This document shows positions 28,731 through 39,330 of a stretch of 64,000 nucleotides of DNA, one piece after another. The notes under the pieces are model-generated. The model worked only from the letters and a program-made list of their open reading frames with translations, was not told where the DNA came from and made no database searches. Within the stretch, counting starts at the first letter, position 1; every line of letters starts with the position of its first letter. The position numbers were made by a program, and so were the translations under genes. The DNA is from Paraburkholderia tuberum STM678 (GTDB taxonomy: Bacteria > Pseudomonadota > Gammaproteobacteria > Burkholderiales > Burkholderiaceae), in contig NZ_CADFGP010000007.1 in the NCBI RefSeq assembly GCF_902833905.1, positions 124,001 to 188,000 of the forward strand. Direction: 5' to 3'.

Positions 28731-29654
28731 ATGAGTCACGCTGACGAGGTGCATGGTCCGCTTCACGGCCCGATACACGGTCCAATACACGGCCCGGTTC
28801 ACGGCCCAGCGCCGGCACCGTCCGACACCGCGCTTTCCACGCCCGCCACCGATTCGACGCCCGACACGGTCGACGGCGTCGCGTTCGCGCGTCTGTACGG
28901 CGAGCCGCTGTTCAAGCTGCCGAACGACCTGTACATCCCTCCGGACGCGCTCGAGGTATTCCTCGAGACCTTCGAGGGGCCGCTCGACCTGCTGCTGTAC
29001 CTGATCCGCAAGCAGAACTTCAACGTGCTCGACATCCCGATGGCGGATGTCACCGTGCAATATCTCGGCTACGTCGAGCAACTGCGCAAGACCAATCTCG
29101 AACTCGCGTCCGAGTATCTGCTGATGGCCGCGATGCTGATCGAAATCAAGTCGCGCATGCTGCTGCCGGTCAAGAAGGCCGACACCGGCGAGGAAGCCGA
29201 AGACCCGCGCGCCGAACTGGTGCGCCGCCTGCTCGAATACGAGCAGATGAAGCTCGCCGCGCAACGCATCGACCAGTTGCCGCAGCTTGGGCGCGATTTC
29301 CTGCGCGCCGAGGTCTACATCGAGCAGAGTGTCGCCCCGCGCTTCCCGGACGTGAACAGCGACGACCTGCGCGCCGCGTGGGCCGACGTGATCAAGCGCG
29401 CGAAGCTGGTCCAGCATCACAAGATTTCGCGCGAGGAGTTGTCGGTGCGCGAGCACATGAGCCTGATCCTGCGGCAGTTGCAAAATGCGCGCTTCATCGA
29501 GTTTTCCGATCTGTTCGACACGAGCCGCGGCGTGCCGGTCGTCATCGTGAATTTCATCGCCATGCTCGAGCTGTGCCGTGAATCGCTCGTCGAAATCACC
29601 CAGGCGGAGCCGTTCGCGCCGATTTACGTGCGACTGGCGTATCTACCGGCCTGA
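28731..29654 (+). CDS. scpA: segregation and condensation protein A
   Basis: A 307-residue kleisin that bridges the SMC dimer together with ScpB in chromosome condensation. The conserved N-terminal helix is FEGPLDLLLYLIRKQNFNVL at about residues 85-105, followed by DIPMADVTVQYLGYV. The C-terminal winged helix ends FAPIYVRLAYLPA. The ATG at 28731 is preceded by no strong ribosome site. Residues 8-26 are a run of His-Gly-Pro units absent from textbook ScpA. It follows the DUF3460 gene; scpB is not in the window. Confidence 0.92.
   Translation: MSHADEVHGPLHGPIHGPIHGPVHGPAPAPSDTALSTPATDSTPDTVDGVAFARLYGEPLFKLPNDLYIPPDALEVFLETFEGPLDLLLYLIRKQNFNVLDIPMADVTVQYLGYVEQLRKTNLELASEYLLMAAMLIEIKSRMLLPVKKADTGEEAEDPRAELVRRLLEYEQMKLAAQRIDQLPQLGRDFLRAEVYIEQSVAPRFPDVNSDDLRAAWADVIKRAKLVQHHKISREELSVREHMSLILRQLQNARFIEFSDLFDTSRGVPVVIVNFIAMLELCRESLVEITQAEPFAPIYVRLAYLPA
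28752..28811 (+). repeat. 12-bp imperfect tandem repeat coding HGP(L/I/V)
   Basis: Five near-identical units of the type CACGGCCCGATA, with third-base changes, encode HGPLHGPIHGPIHGPVHGP at the start of ScpA. Synonymous variation between units shows that the repeat is not freshly expanded. Confidence 0.75.
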
Positions 29655-29676
29655 GCGCTGAATGACGGCCGCTTGA

Positions 29677-30771
<1,095 letters not shown>

Positions 30772-30831
30772 CGCCGCAACCGCCCGCGCGAACACAGTTA
30801 CACTGCGCAGTCACACAGGATTGGATTGATC

Positions 30832-31218
30832 ATGCAACGCAATATGCTGAAGTCGAAGATTCACCGCGTCGCGGTCACGCACTGCGAGCTCCACTACGAG
30901 GGCTCGTGCGCGATCGACGAAGATCTGCTCGAAGCGGCGAATATCGTCGAAAACGAGCGTATCGACATCTGGAACATCAACAACGGCGAGCGCTTCTCGA
31001 CCTACGCGATCAAGGGCGAGCGCGGCAGCGGCATGATTTCGCTGAACGGCTCGGCCGCGCGTCGCGCGCAGCTCGGCGATCTGGTCATCATCGCGGCGTT
31101 CGCGGTGGTCGACGAGGCGGAGTTGAAGGCGGGCTGGAAGCCGGACCTCGTGTTCGTCGATGAAAACAACAAGATCAAGGGCAGCCGCGACCACGTGCCC
31201 ACGCAGGCCTGGAGCTGA
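30832..31218 (+). CDS. panD: aspartate 1-decarboxylase
   Basis: A 128-residue pyruvoyl enzyme making beta-alanine from aspartate for PanC. The self-cleavage site Gly24-Ser25 is intact ([14 protein letters not shown]); Ser25 becomes the pyruvoyl group. Lys9 and Tyr58-type active-site residues are in the expected segments ([22 protein letters not shown]). The ATG at 30832 (MQRNMLKSK) fits the family; a TTG two codons earlier is unlikely. It is in an apparent operon with panC. Confidence 0.96.
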   Translation: MQRNMLKSKIHRVAVTHCELHYEGSCAIDEDLLEAANIVENERIDIWNINNGERFSTYAIKGERGSGMISLNGSAARRAQLGDLVIIAAFAVVDEAELKAGWKPDLVFVDENNKIKGSRDHVPTQAWS

Positions 31219-31265
31219 GCGAAGCTCAGCTTGACGCTTGACTGATGGCGGGCAGCCCCCCCGCC

Positions 31266-31904
31266 TCAGCCCTTCTTCCCCGCGCCGTTCGTCCACTCGA
31301 CGATCGGCTGCCACTGCTCCAGATCCTTCTCCACACGGCTTTTCGCGACGTCCCACAGCGTCAGGCCGTGCGCCGCGAGCTGCACGTAGTTCTGCGTGTC
31401 GCGCAGAAAACCGAGCACCGGCAGCTTCAATCCCTCGACGAAGCGATGCAGCTGCTCGGCCGAGCGCGTGCGCGCATCGACGCGCATGCCGACCACGCCG
31501 ACCTCGATCGCGCCCTTCCTGACCGCCTTTTCCTTCGCCAGCCGCTCGAGAAATTCCTGGGTCGCGAGAATATCGAACAGCGACGGCTGCAACGGCACGA
31601 TCACCTTGTCGGCGAGATCGAGCGCGATGTTCAGGCGATTGCCGTGCAGGCCGGCCGGCGTGTCGACGACCGCGTGCTCGAGGCCTTTCGGCGGCTTGGC
31701 CGGCGTGTCGGGGTTGACCTCCCAGGTTTCGATATTTGGTAGCGTGGCGGGCCGTAATTCGAGCCACGCATGCGCGGAGTGCTGCTTGTCGAGGTCGGCC
31801 AGCGCGACCCATTCGCCCGCCGCGGCGAAATAGCCGGCCAGATTGGTCGCTAGCGTGCTCTTGCCCACGCCGCCCTTCGGATTCGCCACCACGATCACCG
31901 ACAT
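31266..31904 (-). CDS. orphan ParA-family ATPase
   Basis: A 212-residue P-loop ATPase of the ParA/MinD group with the deviant Walker A KGGVGKST at about residues 11-18. The second motif reads ALADLDKQHSA in place of the usual DLDPQGSA, and DTPAG is the Walker B region. There is no N-terminal DNA-binding extension and no parB-like partner nearby. Such small ParA proteins position chromosome loci, protein clusters or flagella; here the cargo is unknown. The start at 31904 is supported by GGGAGATTTC just upstream. It converges on panD and diverges from the thioesterase gene. Confidence 0.85.
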   Translation of the reverse strand: MSVIVVANPKGGVGKSTLATNLAGYFAAAGEWVALADLDKQHSAHAWLELRPATLPNIETWEVNPDTPAKPPKGLEHAVVDTPAGLHGNRLNIALDLADKVIVPLQPSLFDILATQEFLERLAKEKAVRKGAIEVGVVGMRVDARTRSAEQLHRFVEGLKLPVLGFLRDTQNYVQLAAHGLTLWDVAKSRVEKDLEQWQPIVEWTNGAGKKG

Positions 31905-32148
31905 GAAATCTCCCGGAAAGAAGGCTGGACACCGCCAGCCGGTTTGCCGCGCTATTGCTCCGTCCCCGCCGATCCGCTGTGACCGGCGCCGGCGGGCTCC
32001 ACGATCGCTGCCGTTCGAAGTTCCGTTTCCAGGGACGCCCACCGGTCCAGGCGTTGATAATATCGACAAATTCAGCGCGGCCGAAGCCCCCGCATCGCGA
32101 ATCGGCCGCTCCAACCCGCCGTTTTTTTCGACAAGGACCTGAAATCTC

Positions 32149-32568
32149 ATGAGCAAACTGCGCCCGGAATACACCGTCGAACGCCTGCTGGAGCGCCAGA
32201 AGGGCACGCTGCCGGACCTGCTGGGCCTGCGCGTGCTGACCGTGGACCAAGGCACGCTGGTCGCCGAACTGACCGTGCGCGAGGCGCTGCTCGCGCCGAA
32301 CGGCTTCCTGCACGCGGCCACGGTGATCGGCCTCGCCGACACCGCGTGCGGCTACGCGTGCATCGCGCATCTGCCCGAAAACTCGCGCAACTTCACGACG
32401 ATCGAGCTGAAGAGCAACTTCCTCGGCACCGCGACGCAGGGCACGATCCGCGCGGTCGCCAAGGGTGTGCACCTTGGGCGCAGCACGCAGGTCTGGGACG
32501 CGACGGTCACCGGTCCGGATGGTAAGACCATCGCGCTGTTTCGTTGCACACAAATGGTGTTGTACTGA
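32149..32568 (+). CDS. PaaI-family hotdog-fold thioesterase
   Basis: A 139-residue hotdog protein, likely hydrolysing acyl-CoA thioesters. The active-site region reads NGFLHAATVIGLADTACGYA (residues about 49-68), with the helix Asp typical of PaaI/YbgC-like enzymes, followed by TTIELKSNFLGTA. Its physiological acyl-CoA is unknown. It stands between the orphan parA (divergent) and cobQ (convergent), neither of which suggests a pathway. Confidence 0.88.
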   Translation: MSKLRPEYTVERLLERQKGTLPDLLGLRVLTVDQGTLVAELTVREALLAPNGFLHAATVIGLADTACGYACIAHLPENSRNFTTIELKSNFLGTATQGTIRAVAKGVHLGRSTQVWDATVTGPDGKTIALFRCTQMVLY

Positions 32569-32625
32569 GCAAACCGCGCGAGCAGCAATTGCGTTCAATC
32601 CGCTGAAGAAGACCGGCGCAAAGCG

Positions 32626-34152
32626 TCACCCCAGCGCCGCGAACAGCCTGCGCATATCGACGTGCCCGGCCAGCGTATCGGCCAGCCGCTCCAGCGACGC
32701 CTCGCGCAACGCCGGATAGTCGAGCGCTTCGGCATCGCTCAAACCCGCCCATGCGAGCAGCGCCGCGCACGCGGCCGGCGTGTCGAACAGGCCATGCACG
32801 TAGGTCGTGAGAATCTGGCCATCGGCGGACATCGCGCCATCGGGACGGCCGAAGTCCGCGCCGCCCTCGCGCGGGCCCGCGTGGTCGAGTCGCAGCGCCG
32901 GCGTGTCCAATGCCGGCCCGCGCGTCTCGCCCATATGAATCTCGTAGCCGGCGACGTCCGGCGTGCCGGGCAGCGCCAGGCGCCCGGTCACATTCTTCAG
33001 CGTCTTGTCGCGCGTGAGCACCGTCGCATAGTCGAGCCAGCCGAAGCCCGCGAAGGTGCCCGGTGCGCCCTCGACGCCATGCGGATCGGCGATCTCGCGG
33101 CCCAGCATCTGCATGCCGCCGCAAATGCCGATCACGCGGCCGCCGTAGCGCAGATGCCGCGCCAGCACGTCGCCCCAGCCCTGTGCGCGCAGAAACGCGA
33201 GGTCGTCCGGCACGTTCTTCGAGCCCGGCAGGACGATCAGATCGGCGGCCGGCGGCGGCGTACCCGCGCGCACATAGTGAAAATCGACCTGCGGATGCGC
33301 GCGCAACGCGTCGAAGTCGGTGTGATTGCTGATGTGCGGCAGCACCGGCACGACCACGCGCAGCAGACGGCGCGAATCAACGCTCGCCGCCGCGCGCAGC
33401 TCGGGCGGCAGCATGTCCTCGGCGTCGAGCGTCAGGCCATGCAGATACGGCACGACACCGAGCACCGGCTTGCCGGTCTTCGCTTCCAGCCAGTCGAGCC
33501 CGGGCTTCAGCAGACCGATGTCGCCGCGAAAGCGGTTGATGATGAAGCCGCGCACGCGCGCCTGCTCGCTGTCGGACAGACATGCGAGCGTGCCGGTCAG
33601 GTGCGCGAACACGCCACCGCGATCGATGTCGGCGACCAGCACGACCGGGCAGTCGACCGCCTCCGCGAAACCCATGTTCGCGATGTCGCGCTCGCGCAGA
33701 TTGATCTCGGCCGGACTGCCCGCGCCTTCGACGAAAATCGTGTCGTACGACGCGCGCAGCCGCGCATACGACTCCAGCACCGCCTCGAACGCGACCGGCT
33801 TGTAGTCGTGATACGCGCGCGCGTCGAGATTGATGCGCGCCTTGCCGTGGATGATCACCTGAGCGCCGCGATCGCTGGTCGGCTTCAGCAGCACCGGGTT
33901 CAGATCGGTGTGCGCGTCGATGCCCGCGGCGAGCGCCTGCAATGCCTGCGCGCGGCCGATCTCGCCGCCGTCGACGGTCACCGCGCTGTTCAACGCCATG
34001 TTCTGCGGCTTGAACGGCGCGACCCGCGCACCCGCGCGCCGCGCGAGGCGGCACAGTCCCGCAACCAGCGTGCTCTTGCCCGCGTCGGACGTGGTGCCCT
34101 GGATCATCAGCGTGCCGCGCGGCACGGGCAGGGTGTCGGGAGGAATGGTCAT
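32626..34152 (-). CDS. cobQ: cobyric acid synthase
   Basis: A 508-residue glutamine-dependent amidotransferase that amidates four side chains of adenosylcobyrinic a,c-diamide. The N-terminal ATP-binding domain has [15 protein letters not shown] (about residues 15-29). The C-terminal class I glutaminase-like domain has the nucleophile Cys in [11 protein letters not shown] and the catalytic His in TYVHGLFD. The ATG at 34152 ([13 protein letters not shown]) is chosen over an upstream in-frame start. It diverges from cobU, 90 bases apart, so the two sides probably share a control region. Confidence 0.95.
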   Translation of the reverse strand: MTIPPDTLPVPRGTLMIQGTTSDAGKSTLVAGLCRLARRAGARVAPFKPQNMALNSAVTVDGGEIGRAQALQALAAGIDAHTDLNPVLLKPTSDRGAQVIIHGKARINLDARAYHDYKPVAFEAVLESYARLRASYDTIFVEGAGSPAEINLRERDIANMGFAEAVDCPVVLVADIDRGGVFAHLTGTLACLSDSEQARVRGFIINRFRGDIGLLKPGLDWLEAKTGKPVLGVVPYLHGLTLDAEDMLPPELRAAASVDSRRLLRVVVPVLPHISNHTDFDALRAHPQVDFHYVRAGTPPPAADLIVLPGSKNVPDDLAFLRAQGWGDVLARHLRYGGRVIGICGGMQMLGREIADPHGVEGAPGTFAGFGWLDYATVLTRDKTLKNVTGRLALPGTPDVAGYEIHMGETRGPALDTPALRLDHAGPREGGADFGRPDGAMSADGQILTTYVHGLFDTPAACAALLAWAGLSDAEALDYPALREASLERLADTLAGHVDMRRLFAALG

Positions 34153-34241
34153 TCGGGTCACGGCCGTGCAGGTGGAAGATGGACAGTGGCGTTGCAATGC
34201 TATCGAGCGGCATTATCCCATCGCGCCGGTACAATCATAGG

Positions 34242-34796
34242 ATGACTCCCCGCGACCTCACCTTCGTCCTCGGCGGCGCCCGCTCGGGCAAGAGCGCGCA
34301 TGCCGAGCGGCTCGCCAGCGACAGCGCCTTCCCCGTCATCTACATCGCCACCGCCCGCGTCACCGACGACGCCGAATTCAACGCGCGCATTGCGCATCAT
34401 CGCGAGCGGCGGCCCGCGCATTGGGGGCTCGTCGAAGCGGACGACGACCTCGCCGGCGCGCTCGCGCAACACGACGCGCCGGGCCGGTGTCTGCTGATCG
34501 ACTGCCTGACGCTGTGGCTCGCAAACCTGCTATGTCCCGCCGACAGCGCGGCGCCGCCGCTGTCGCACTACTACGAGCAGGCCGCCGCGTTCGAAGCGGC
34601 GCTCGCCGGCGCGCGCGGCAAGATCATCGTCGTCAGCAACGAGATCGGCCTCGGCGTCGTGCCGCTCGGCGAAGCCACGCGTCTTTACGTCGACGAACTC
34701 GGGCGCTTGAATCAGCGCATCGCCGCGTTGAGCAGCGCGGCCACGCTGATGGTCGCGGGACTGCCGCTCGCGCTGAAAAGCGCGAGCGGCATGTGA
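34242..34796 (+). CDS. cobU: bifunctional adenosylcobinamide kinase/adenosylcobinamide-phosphate guanylyltransferase
   Basis: A 184-residue enzyme that phosphorylates adenosylcobinamide and then guanylates it to adenosylcobinamide-GDP. The P-loop [15 protein letters not shown] is at about residues 10-24; the nucleotide-site strand [12 protein letters not shown] and [15 protein letters not shown] are also typical. The stop codon overlaps the next start (TGATG), so cbiB is translationally coupled. Product feeds CobS, encoded in the converging set. Confidence 0.95.
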   Translation: MTPRDLTFVLGGARSGKSAHAERLASDSAFPVIYIATARVTDDAEFNARIAHHRERRPAHWGLVEADDDLAGALAQHDAPGRCLLIDCLTLWLANLLCPADSAAPPLSHYYEQAAAFEAALAGARGKIIVVSNEIGLGVVPLGEATRLYVDELGRLNQRIAALSSAATLMVAGLPLALKSASGM

Positions 34797-35737
34797 TGCC
34801 GCCGCTGACCATGCCGCTGGTCGCGACGCTCGCGGTCGCGGGCGTCGCCGTCGATCGCTGGTTCGGCGAGCCGAGCCGCCGGCATCCGCTGATCGGGTTC
34901 GGCAACTGGGCGGCGCGTATCGAGGCGCGCTTCAATCACGACCGGCGTCTGCGGCTCAGGGGCCTGCTCGCATGGGCGCTCGCGGTTCTGCCGCCGGTGT
35001 TGATCGCGTGGTGGCTCGTCGCCGTGCTGCCGTTGTTCGCGGCCTGCGCGCTGCATGTCGCGCTGCTGTGGTTCGCGCTCGGCGCGCGCAGCCTGCGCGA
35101 TCACATCGCGCCGATCGCGCGGGCGCTCGGCCAACGCGATCTGGCCACGGCACGTGAGTTGACCGCACGGATCGTCTCGCGCGACACCGCGCAGTCGGAC
35201 GAGGCCGCGCTCGCGCGCGCCGCGATCGAATCGGCGCTCGAAAACGGCAACGACGCGATCTTCGGCGCGCTGTTCTGGTTCGCGCTCGCGGGCGGTCCTG
35301 GCGCGCTCGGCTTTCGCCTCGCCAATACGCTCGATGCGATGTGGGGTTATCGCACGCCGCGCTATCTGCGCTTCGGCTGGGCCGCCGCGCGCATCGACGA
35401 CGTGCTGAACTGGATTCCCGCGCGCCTGACTGCCACGAGCTACGCGCTGCTCGGCGACACGCTGATCGCCTGGCGCTGCTGGCGCGAGCAGGCGCCGCGC
35501 TGGGACAGCCCGAACGCGGGCCCGGTGATGGCCGCCGGCGCCGGCAGCCTGAACGTGCTGATCGGCGGGCCGGCCGTGTATCACGGCACGCTCGAGCACC
35601 GGCCGACGCTGGGCTTCGGGCGTCCCGCCGAGGCGCGTCATGTGGGCGCCGCGTTGATGCTGGTCGAACGCACGGTGATTCTCTGGCTGGCCGTGCTGAT
35701 CGTGCTGGCGTTGTTGAGCGTGCCGTTTCATGGCTGA
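34796..35737 (+). CDS. cbiB: adenosylcobinamide-phosphate synthase CbiB
   Basis: A 313-residue membrane protein (about four to five hydrophobic segments) that attaches the aminopropanol phosphate arm to adenosylcobyric acid. Family landmarks: [19 protein letters not shown] near the N-terminus, [20 protein letters not shown], the [19 protein letters not shown] segment and [13 protein letters not shown]. Its ATG overlaps the cobU stop codon. The substrate arm comes from the CobD decarboxylase encoded next. Confidence 0.94.
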   Translation: MPPLTMPLVATLAVAGVAVDRWFGEPSRRHPLIGFGNWAARIEARFNHDRRLRLRGLLAWALAVLPPVLIAWWLVAVLPLFAACALHVALLWFALGARSLRDHIAPIARALGQRDLATARELTARIVSRDTAQSDEAALARAAIESALENGNDAIFGALFWFALAGGPGALGFRLANTLDAMWGYRTPRYLRFGWAAARIDDVLNWIPARLTATSYALLGDTLIAWRCWREQAPRWDSPNAGPVMAAGAGSLNVLIGGPAVYHGTLEHRPTLGFGRPAEARHVGAALMLVERTVILWLAVLIVLALLSVPFHG

Positions 35738-35770
35738 GCGGAACGACGCGCGTAGCGATGGGATGAGCGC

Positions 35771-36847
35771 ATGACCGACTGGACGCAACCGCGCGAGCAC
35801 GCCGCAAGCGGCCCGATCGCGCACGGCGGCAACCTGCACGAAGCGGCGGCGCGCTACGGCATTGCGTACGCGCAGTGGCTCGATCTGTCGACCGGCATCA
35901 ATCCGCACGGCTATCCGGTGCCGCCGCTGCCCGCCGACGCGTGGCGCCGTTTGCCCGACGAAGGCGACGGCTTCGCCGAGCGGGCCGCGCGCTACTACGG
36001 CGCGCCCGATGCCGCGCACGTGCTGCCCGTCGCCGGCAGCCAGGCGGCGATTCGCGCGCTGCCCGCGTTGCTGTCGCCCGCGACGGTCGGCATCGCGCCG
36101 CTGACCTACGGCGAGTACGCGCCCGCGTTCGCGCGCGCCGGACACGCGGTCGCGCCGCTCGAGGTGGATCGCGACACGCTGCCCGCCGCGCTCACGCACG
36201 TCGCGATCGTCAACCCCGACAATCCGACCGCCACGCATATCGATGCCGCCAGGCTGCTGCACTGGCACGCGCAGTTGCGCGAACGCGGCGGCACGCTGCT
36301 CGTCGACGAAGCGTTCGCCGATACGCTGCCGGCCGCGCGGGTCGCGTCGCTGGCGGCGCATACGCACCGGGACGGGCTCGTCGTGTTGCGCTCGCCCGGC
36401 AAGTTCTTCGGGCTCGCGGGTGTGCGCGCCGGCTTCGTGCTCGGCGCGCCCGCATTGCTCGCCGCGTTGCGCGACAGGCTGGGGGCGTGGACCGTCAGCG
36501 GTCCCGCGCGTCATGCGGTGAGCGCCGCGTTCGACGATGCCGCGTGGCAAACGCGCATGCGTGAGCGGCTCATCGGCGACAGCGCGCGGCTTGCCGGGCT
36601 GTTGCATGCGCACGGTTTCGCGACACGCGGCACGCCGCTTTTCGCATGGACCGACGATGCGCGCGCCGCCGCGTTGCATGAAGCGCTCGCGCGGCGCGGC
36701 GTGTGGACGCGTCTTTTTCCACCATCGCTTCGGGTGCCATCGGCCAGCGTGCGCTTCGGGCTGCCGGGCGACGAAGCCGAATGGACCCGCTTCGAGCAAC
36801 AGTTGCAACAGGCGGTTGACTCGATCGATACCGCGCGGTCGAGTTAG
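35771..36847 (+). CDS. cobD: threonine-phosphate decarboxylase
   Basis: A 358-residue PLP enzyme of the aspartate-aminotransferase fold that makes (R)-1-amino-2-propanol phosphate from threonine phosphate, the arm used by CbiB. Visible features: HGGNLHEAAARYGI and LDLSTGINPHGYP at the N-terminus, VNPDNPT, LLVDEAFAD, and the PLP lysine in RSPGKFFGLAGVRAGF (about residue 212). The gene starts 33 bases after cbiB with an ATG following GATGGGATGAGCGC. Some nomenclature calls it CobC. Confidence 0.93.
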   Translation: MTDWTQPREHAASGPIAHGGNLHEAAARYGIAYAQWLDLSTGINPHGYPVPPLPADAWRRLPDEGDGFAERAARYYGAPDAAHVLPVAGSQAAIRALPALLSPATVGIAPLTYGEYAPAFARAGHAVAPLEVDRDTLPAALTHVAIVNPDNPTATHIDAARLLHWHAQLRERGGTLLVDEAFADTLPAARVASLAAHTHRDGLVVLRSPGKFFGLAGVRAGFVLGAPALLAALRDRLGAWTVSGPARHAVSAAFDDAAWQTRMRERLIGDSARLAGLLHAHGFATRGTPLFAWTDDARAAALHEALARRGVWTRLFPPSLRVPSASVRFGLPGDEAEWTRFEQQLQQAVDSIDTARSS

Positions 36848-36901
36848 CGCAGTGACCTTCGCACCCAAGCCGCTCAACGCTTCGTGATCCGCCCTCGTCC
36901 G

Positions 36902-37852
36902 ATGATCCGCTTTGCACCTTCCATCCGCTTTGCCCCGCCCGCGCATGGCTTCATCCATTGGTTCGGCGCCGCAGCGCTCGCGCTGACCGCACTGAGCGCG
37001 CACGCCGCGATCACCGTCACCGACGACAGCGGCGCGACCGTCACGCTCGCCGCGCCCGCGCAGCGCGTGATCAGCCTCGCCCCGCACGTGACCGAATTGC
37101 TGTACGCCGCGGGCGGCGGCCCGAAGATGGTCGGCGCCGTGTCGTACAGCGACTATCCGCCCGAAGCGAAGCAACTCCCGCGCGTCGGCGACAACAAGGC
37201 GCTCGACCTCGAACGCATCGTCGCGCTGAAACCGGACCTGATCGTCGTGTGGCGGCACGGCAACGCGCAGCGCCAGCTCGAACGCTTGCGCGAGCTACAC
37301 GTGCCGCTCTTTTTCAGCGAGCCGCGCCGTCTCGACGATATCGCCGTGTCGCTGACCAAGCTCGGCCGGCTGCTCGGCACATCGGCGAGCGCGGATGCGG
37401 CGGCGGCCGCCTTCCGCGACGACATCGCCCGTCTGCGCGCGCGGTATGCGAACCGCCCGGCCGTCAGCGTCTTTTATCAGGTATGGGACCGGCCGCTGAT
37501 GACGCTCAACGGCGAGCACATGATCAGCGACGTGATCACGCTATGCGGCGGCCGCAATGTGTTCGCGGACCTGCAGCCGCTCGTGCCGACCGTGTCGATC
37601 GAAGCGGTGCTCGCGGCGAATCCGCAGGCGATCGTCACCGCCGCGCCCGGCGCGACGCGGCCCGACACGATGCTGCCGCAACTCGACACATGGCGCGCAT
37701 GGCCGGGCCTCGCGGCCGTCGCGAACAACAACCTGTTTGCGATCGACGGCGATCTGATCAATCGCCCCGCGCCGCGCATCGCGCAAGGCGCGCGGCAACT
37801 GTGCGAGGACCTCGAACTGGCGCGCTCGCGCAGCAAGCAGCCCGCGCCATGA
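36902..37852 (+). CDS. btuF: cobalamin-binding periplasmic protein (BtuF-like)
   Basis: A 316-residue class III solute-binding protein with an N-terminal hydrophobic signal ending at about SAHA, then ITVTDDSGATVTLAAPAQRV, the usual BtuF/FhuD opening. Other landmarks are SLAPHVTELLYAAG, ALKPDLIVVW and the C-terminal RPAPRIAQGAR. It delivers corrinoid to the BtuCD importer whose genes lie in the converging set. The start is unsure: ATG 36902 was chosen, GTG 36884 adds six residues. Confidence 0.88.
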   Translation: MIRFAPSIRFAPPAHGFIHWFGAAALALTALSAHAAITVTDDSGATVTLAAPAQRVISLAPHVTELLYAAGGGPKMVGAVSYSDYPPEAKQLPRVGDNKALDLERIVALKPDLIVVWRHGNAQRQLERLRELHVPLFFSEPRRLDDIAVSLTKLGRLLGTSASADAAAAAFRDDIARLRARYANRPAVSVFYQVWDRPLMTLNGEHMISDVITLCGGRNVFADLQPLVPTVSIEAVLAANPQAIVTAAPGATRPDTMLPQLDTWRAWPGLAAVANNNLFAIDGDLINRPAPRIAQGARQLCEDLELARSRSKQPAP

Positions 37853-37905
37853 CGGCGCCGCGTGTGGCGAGAAAAAAGGATCGGTTTTCCGGATGACCAC
37901 GCGGG

Positions 37906-38496
37906 TCACGCATTCCATCGCACGAGCGACCACTGCAGCGTCTCGTCGTTACGTCGCAACCAGACGATCCCCGTCATATCTAGCGACCACTGCAGGCAAT
38001 GCGCGAGCGGCACCTCCAGCACCCACGACGCGATCGCGCGCATCACGCCCGCGTGCGTGACCACGTATGCGGGCGACAGCTCGCGCGTCAGCGCGAACGC
38101 ATCGAACCACGCTCGCACACGCGCGACGAATTGCGCGACGCTCTCGCCGCCGTGCGCGCGCGCATGTTCGAAATTGGCGGCCCAGTCGTCGAGCAGCGCG
38201 CGATCGATCGTATCCCAGCGCTGCGCTTCCCACTCGCCGAAATCCATTTCCTTCAGGCGCTCGTCGTGGCTGACCACGCAGCCGAAGTCGTTCGCGATCT
38301 CGGTCGCTAGGGCGGCGCAGCGCGTAAGCGGACTCGTGATCAGCACACGCGGCGCCGGCACCTGCAAGCTCGCGAGCTTCACCGCCAACGCATTGGACGT
38401 GACCTCGGCGCTTTCCGCCAACGCGACATCGCTATGGCCGTAACAAACCCCCGCCTCGAGCGCGACAGCGGGATGTCGAATCAGGACGATATCCAT
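37906..38496 (-). CDS. cobC: alpha-ribazole phosphatase / histidine phosphatase family protein
   Basis: A 196-residue histidine phosphatase, likely removing phosphate from alpha-ribazole 5'-phosphate (or from cobalamin phosphate) in lower-ligand assembly. The catalytic loop is LIRHPAV, with RHP where most family members have RHG. Further landmarks are CYGHSDVAL, SPLTRCAALA, KEMDFGEWEAQRWD and the second catalytic His in VVTHAGVMRAI. Its start overlaps the end of cobS by 16 bases, which supports the cobalamin role. Confidence 0.9.
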   Translation of the reverse strand: MDIVLIRHPAVALEAGVCYGHSDVALAESAEVTSNALAVKLASLQVPAPRVLITSPLTRCAALATEIANDFGCVVSHDERLKEMDFGEWEAQRWDTIDRALLDDWAANFEHARAHGGESVAQFVARVRAWFDAFALTRELSPAYVVTHAGVMRAIASWVLEVPLAHCLQWSLDMTGIVWLRRNDETLQWSLVRWNA

Positions 38497-39257
38497 GCAA
38501 GCCCCACCAGGTAGATGCTCAATTCGAAGATCTGCTGCGCGAAGCCGAGGCAGTCGCCGGTATAGCCGCCGATGCGTCTGACGAAATAACGGCCCATCGC
38601 GAAGCGCAGCGCGAACAGCACAGCACACGTGAGCGCGGCGAAACGCCAGTCGGGCATGCCGGGGCCGTTCGGCCACAGCAGCCACGGCAGCCCGAACAGC
38701 ACGGCGCACAACAGCGCCAGCCCGCTCAAACGCTGCGCGACCGGCTTGGCTTTGCCGGCCGCGCGCACATAGTCGAGCGTGGCCAGGTAACTGATCGCGC
38801 ACGCGCGGCTCGCGCCATGCGCCGCAAGCATCAGGCTTGCGGCGCGCAGCGGTGGCAATGCCGCGAGCGTTTGCCACTTGATCGCCAGAGCGATCACGAG
38901 CGCGATGGCGCCGAAAACACCGATGCGCGAGTCATGCATGATGCGCAGCGCATCGTCGCGCGTATAGGCGCCACCGAACGCATCGATGCAGTCGGCGAGA
39001 CCGTCCTCGTGAAATGCGCCCGTGACCACGAGCGACGCGGCCATCGACAGCAGCACCGCGACACTCGCCGGAAACGCGCGCAGCGCGGCCAGATAGACGA
39101 GCGCGCTGAAGCCGCCGACCAACACGCCGACGAGCGGAAAATAGCGCGCCGCGGCGTTCAGATAATGCGGCTCGAAACCGACCCAGCGGGGCACGGGCAC
39201 GCGCGTGAAGTAACCGAGCGCCGTGAAGAAATAGCGCAGTTCCGCGAGCGGGTTCAT
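38481..39257 (-). CDS. cobS: adenosylcobinamide-GDP ribazoletransferase (cobalamin synthase)
   Basis: A 258-residue polytopic inner-membrane enzyme joining adenosylcobinamide-GDP with alpha-ribazole (phosphate). The acidic metal-binding signature GAFHEDGLADCIDAFGGAYT lies at about residues 80-99, and RIGVFGAIAL follows. The N-terminal YFFTALGYFTRVPVP is typical. The start at 39257 (MNPLAELRYF) is clear. It lies between cobT and cobC in a leftward cobalamin operon. Confidence 0.94.
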   Translation of the reverse strand: MNPLAELRYFFTALGYFTRVPVPRWVGFEPHYLNAAARYFPLVGVLVGGFSALVYLAALRAFPASVAVLLSMAASLVVTGAFHEDGLADCIDAFGGAYTRDDALRIMHDSRIGVFGAIALVIALAIKWQTLAALPPLRAASLMLAAHGASRACAISYLATLDYVRAAGKAKPVAQRLSGLALLCAVLFGLPWLLWPNGPGMPDWRFAALTCAVLFALRFAMGRYFVRRIGGYTGDCLGFAQQIFELSIYLVGLAWISS

Positions 39258-39330
39258 GAACGTGGCGAGTGCAGATTCACGGCGCTGCGGGCCGAGCTTC
39301 GCGTTATCGCGAAGCGCGTGCTCACGCGCT

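Noticed and set aside
28752..28811. Short direct repeats as a CRISPR-like array
   Set aside because: Units are contiguous, 12 bp, without spacers, and in frame within scpA.
34712..37258. An 848-codon minus-strand open frame across cobU-cbiB-cobD-btuF
   Set aside because: It is antisense to four recognised cobalamin genes and its translation is low-complexity Arg/Gln/Ala; a shadow frame.
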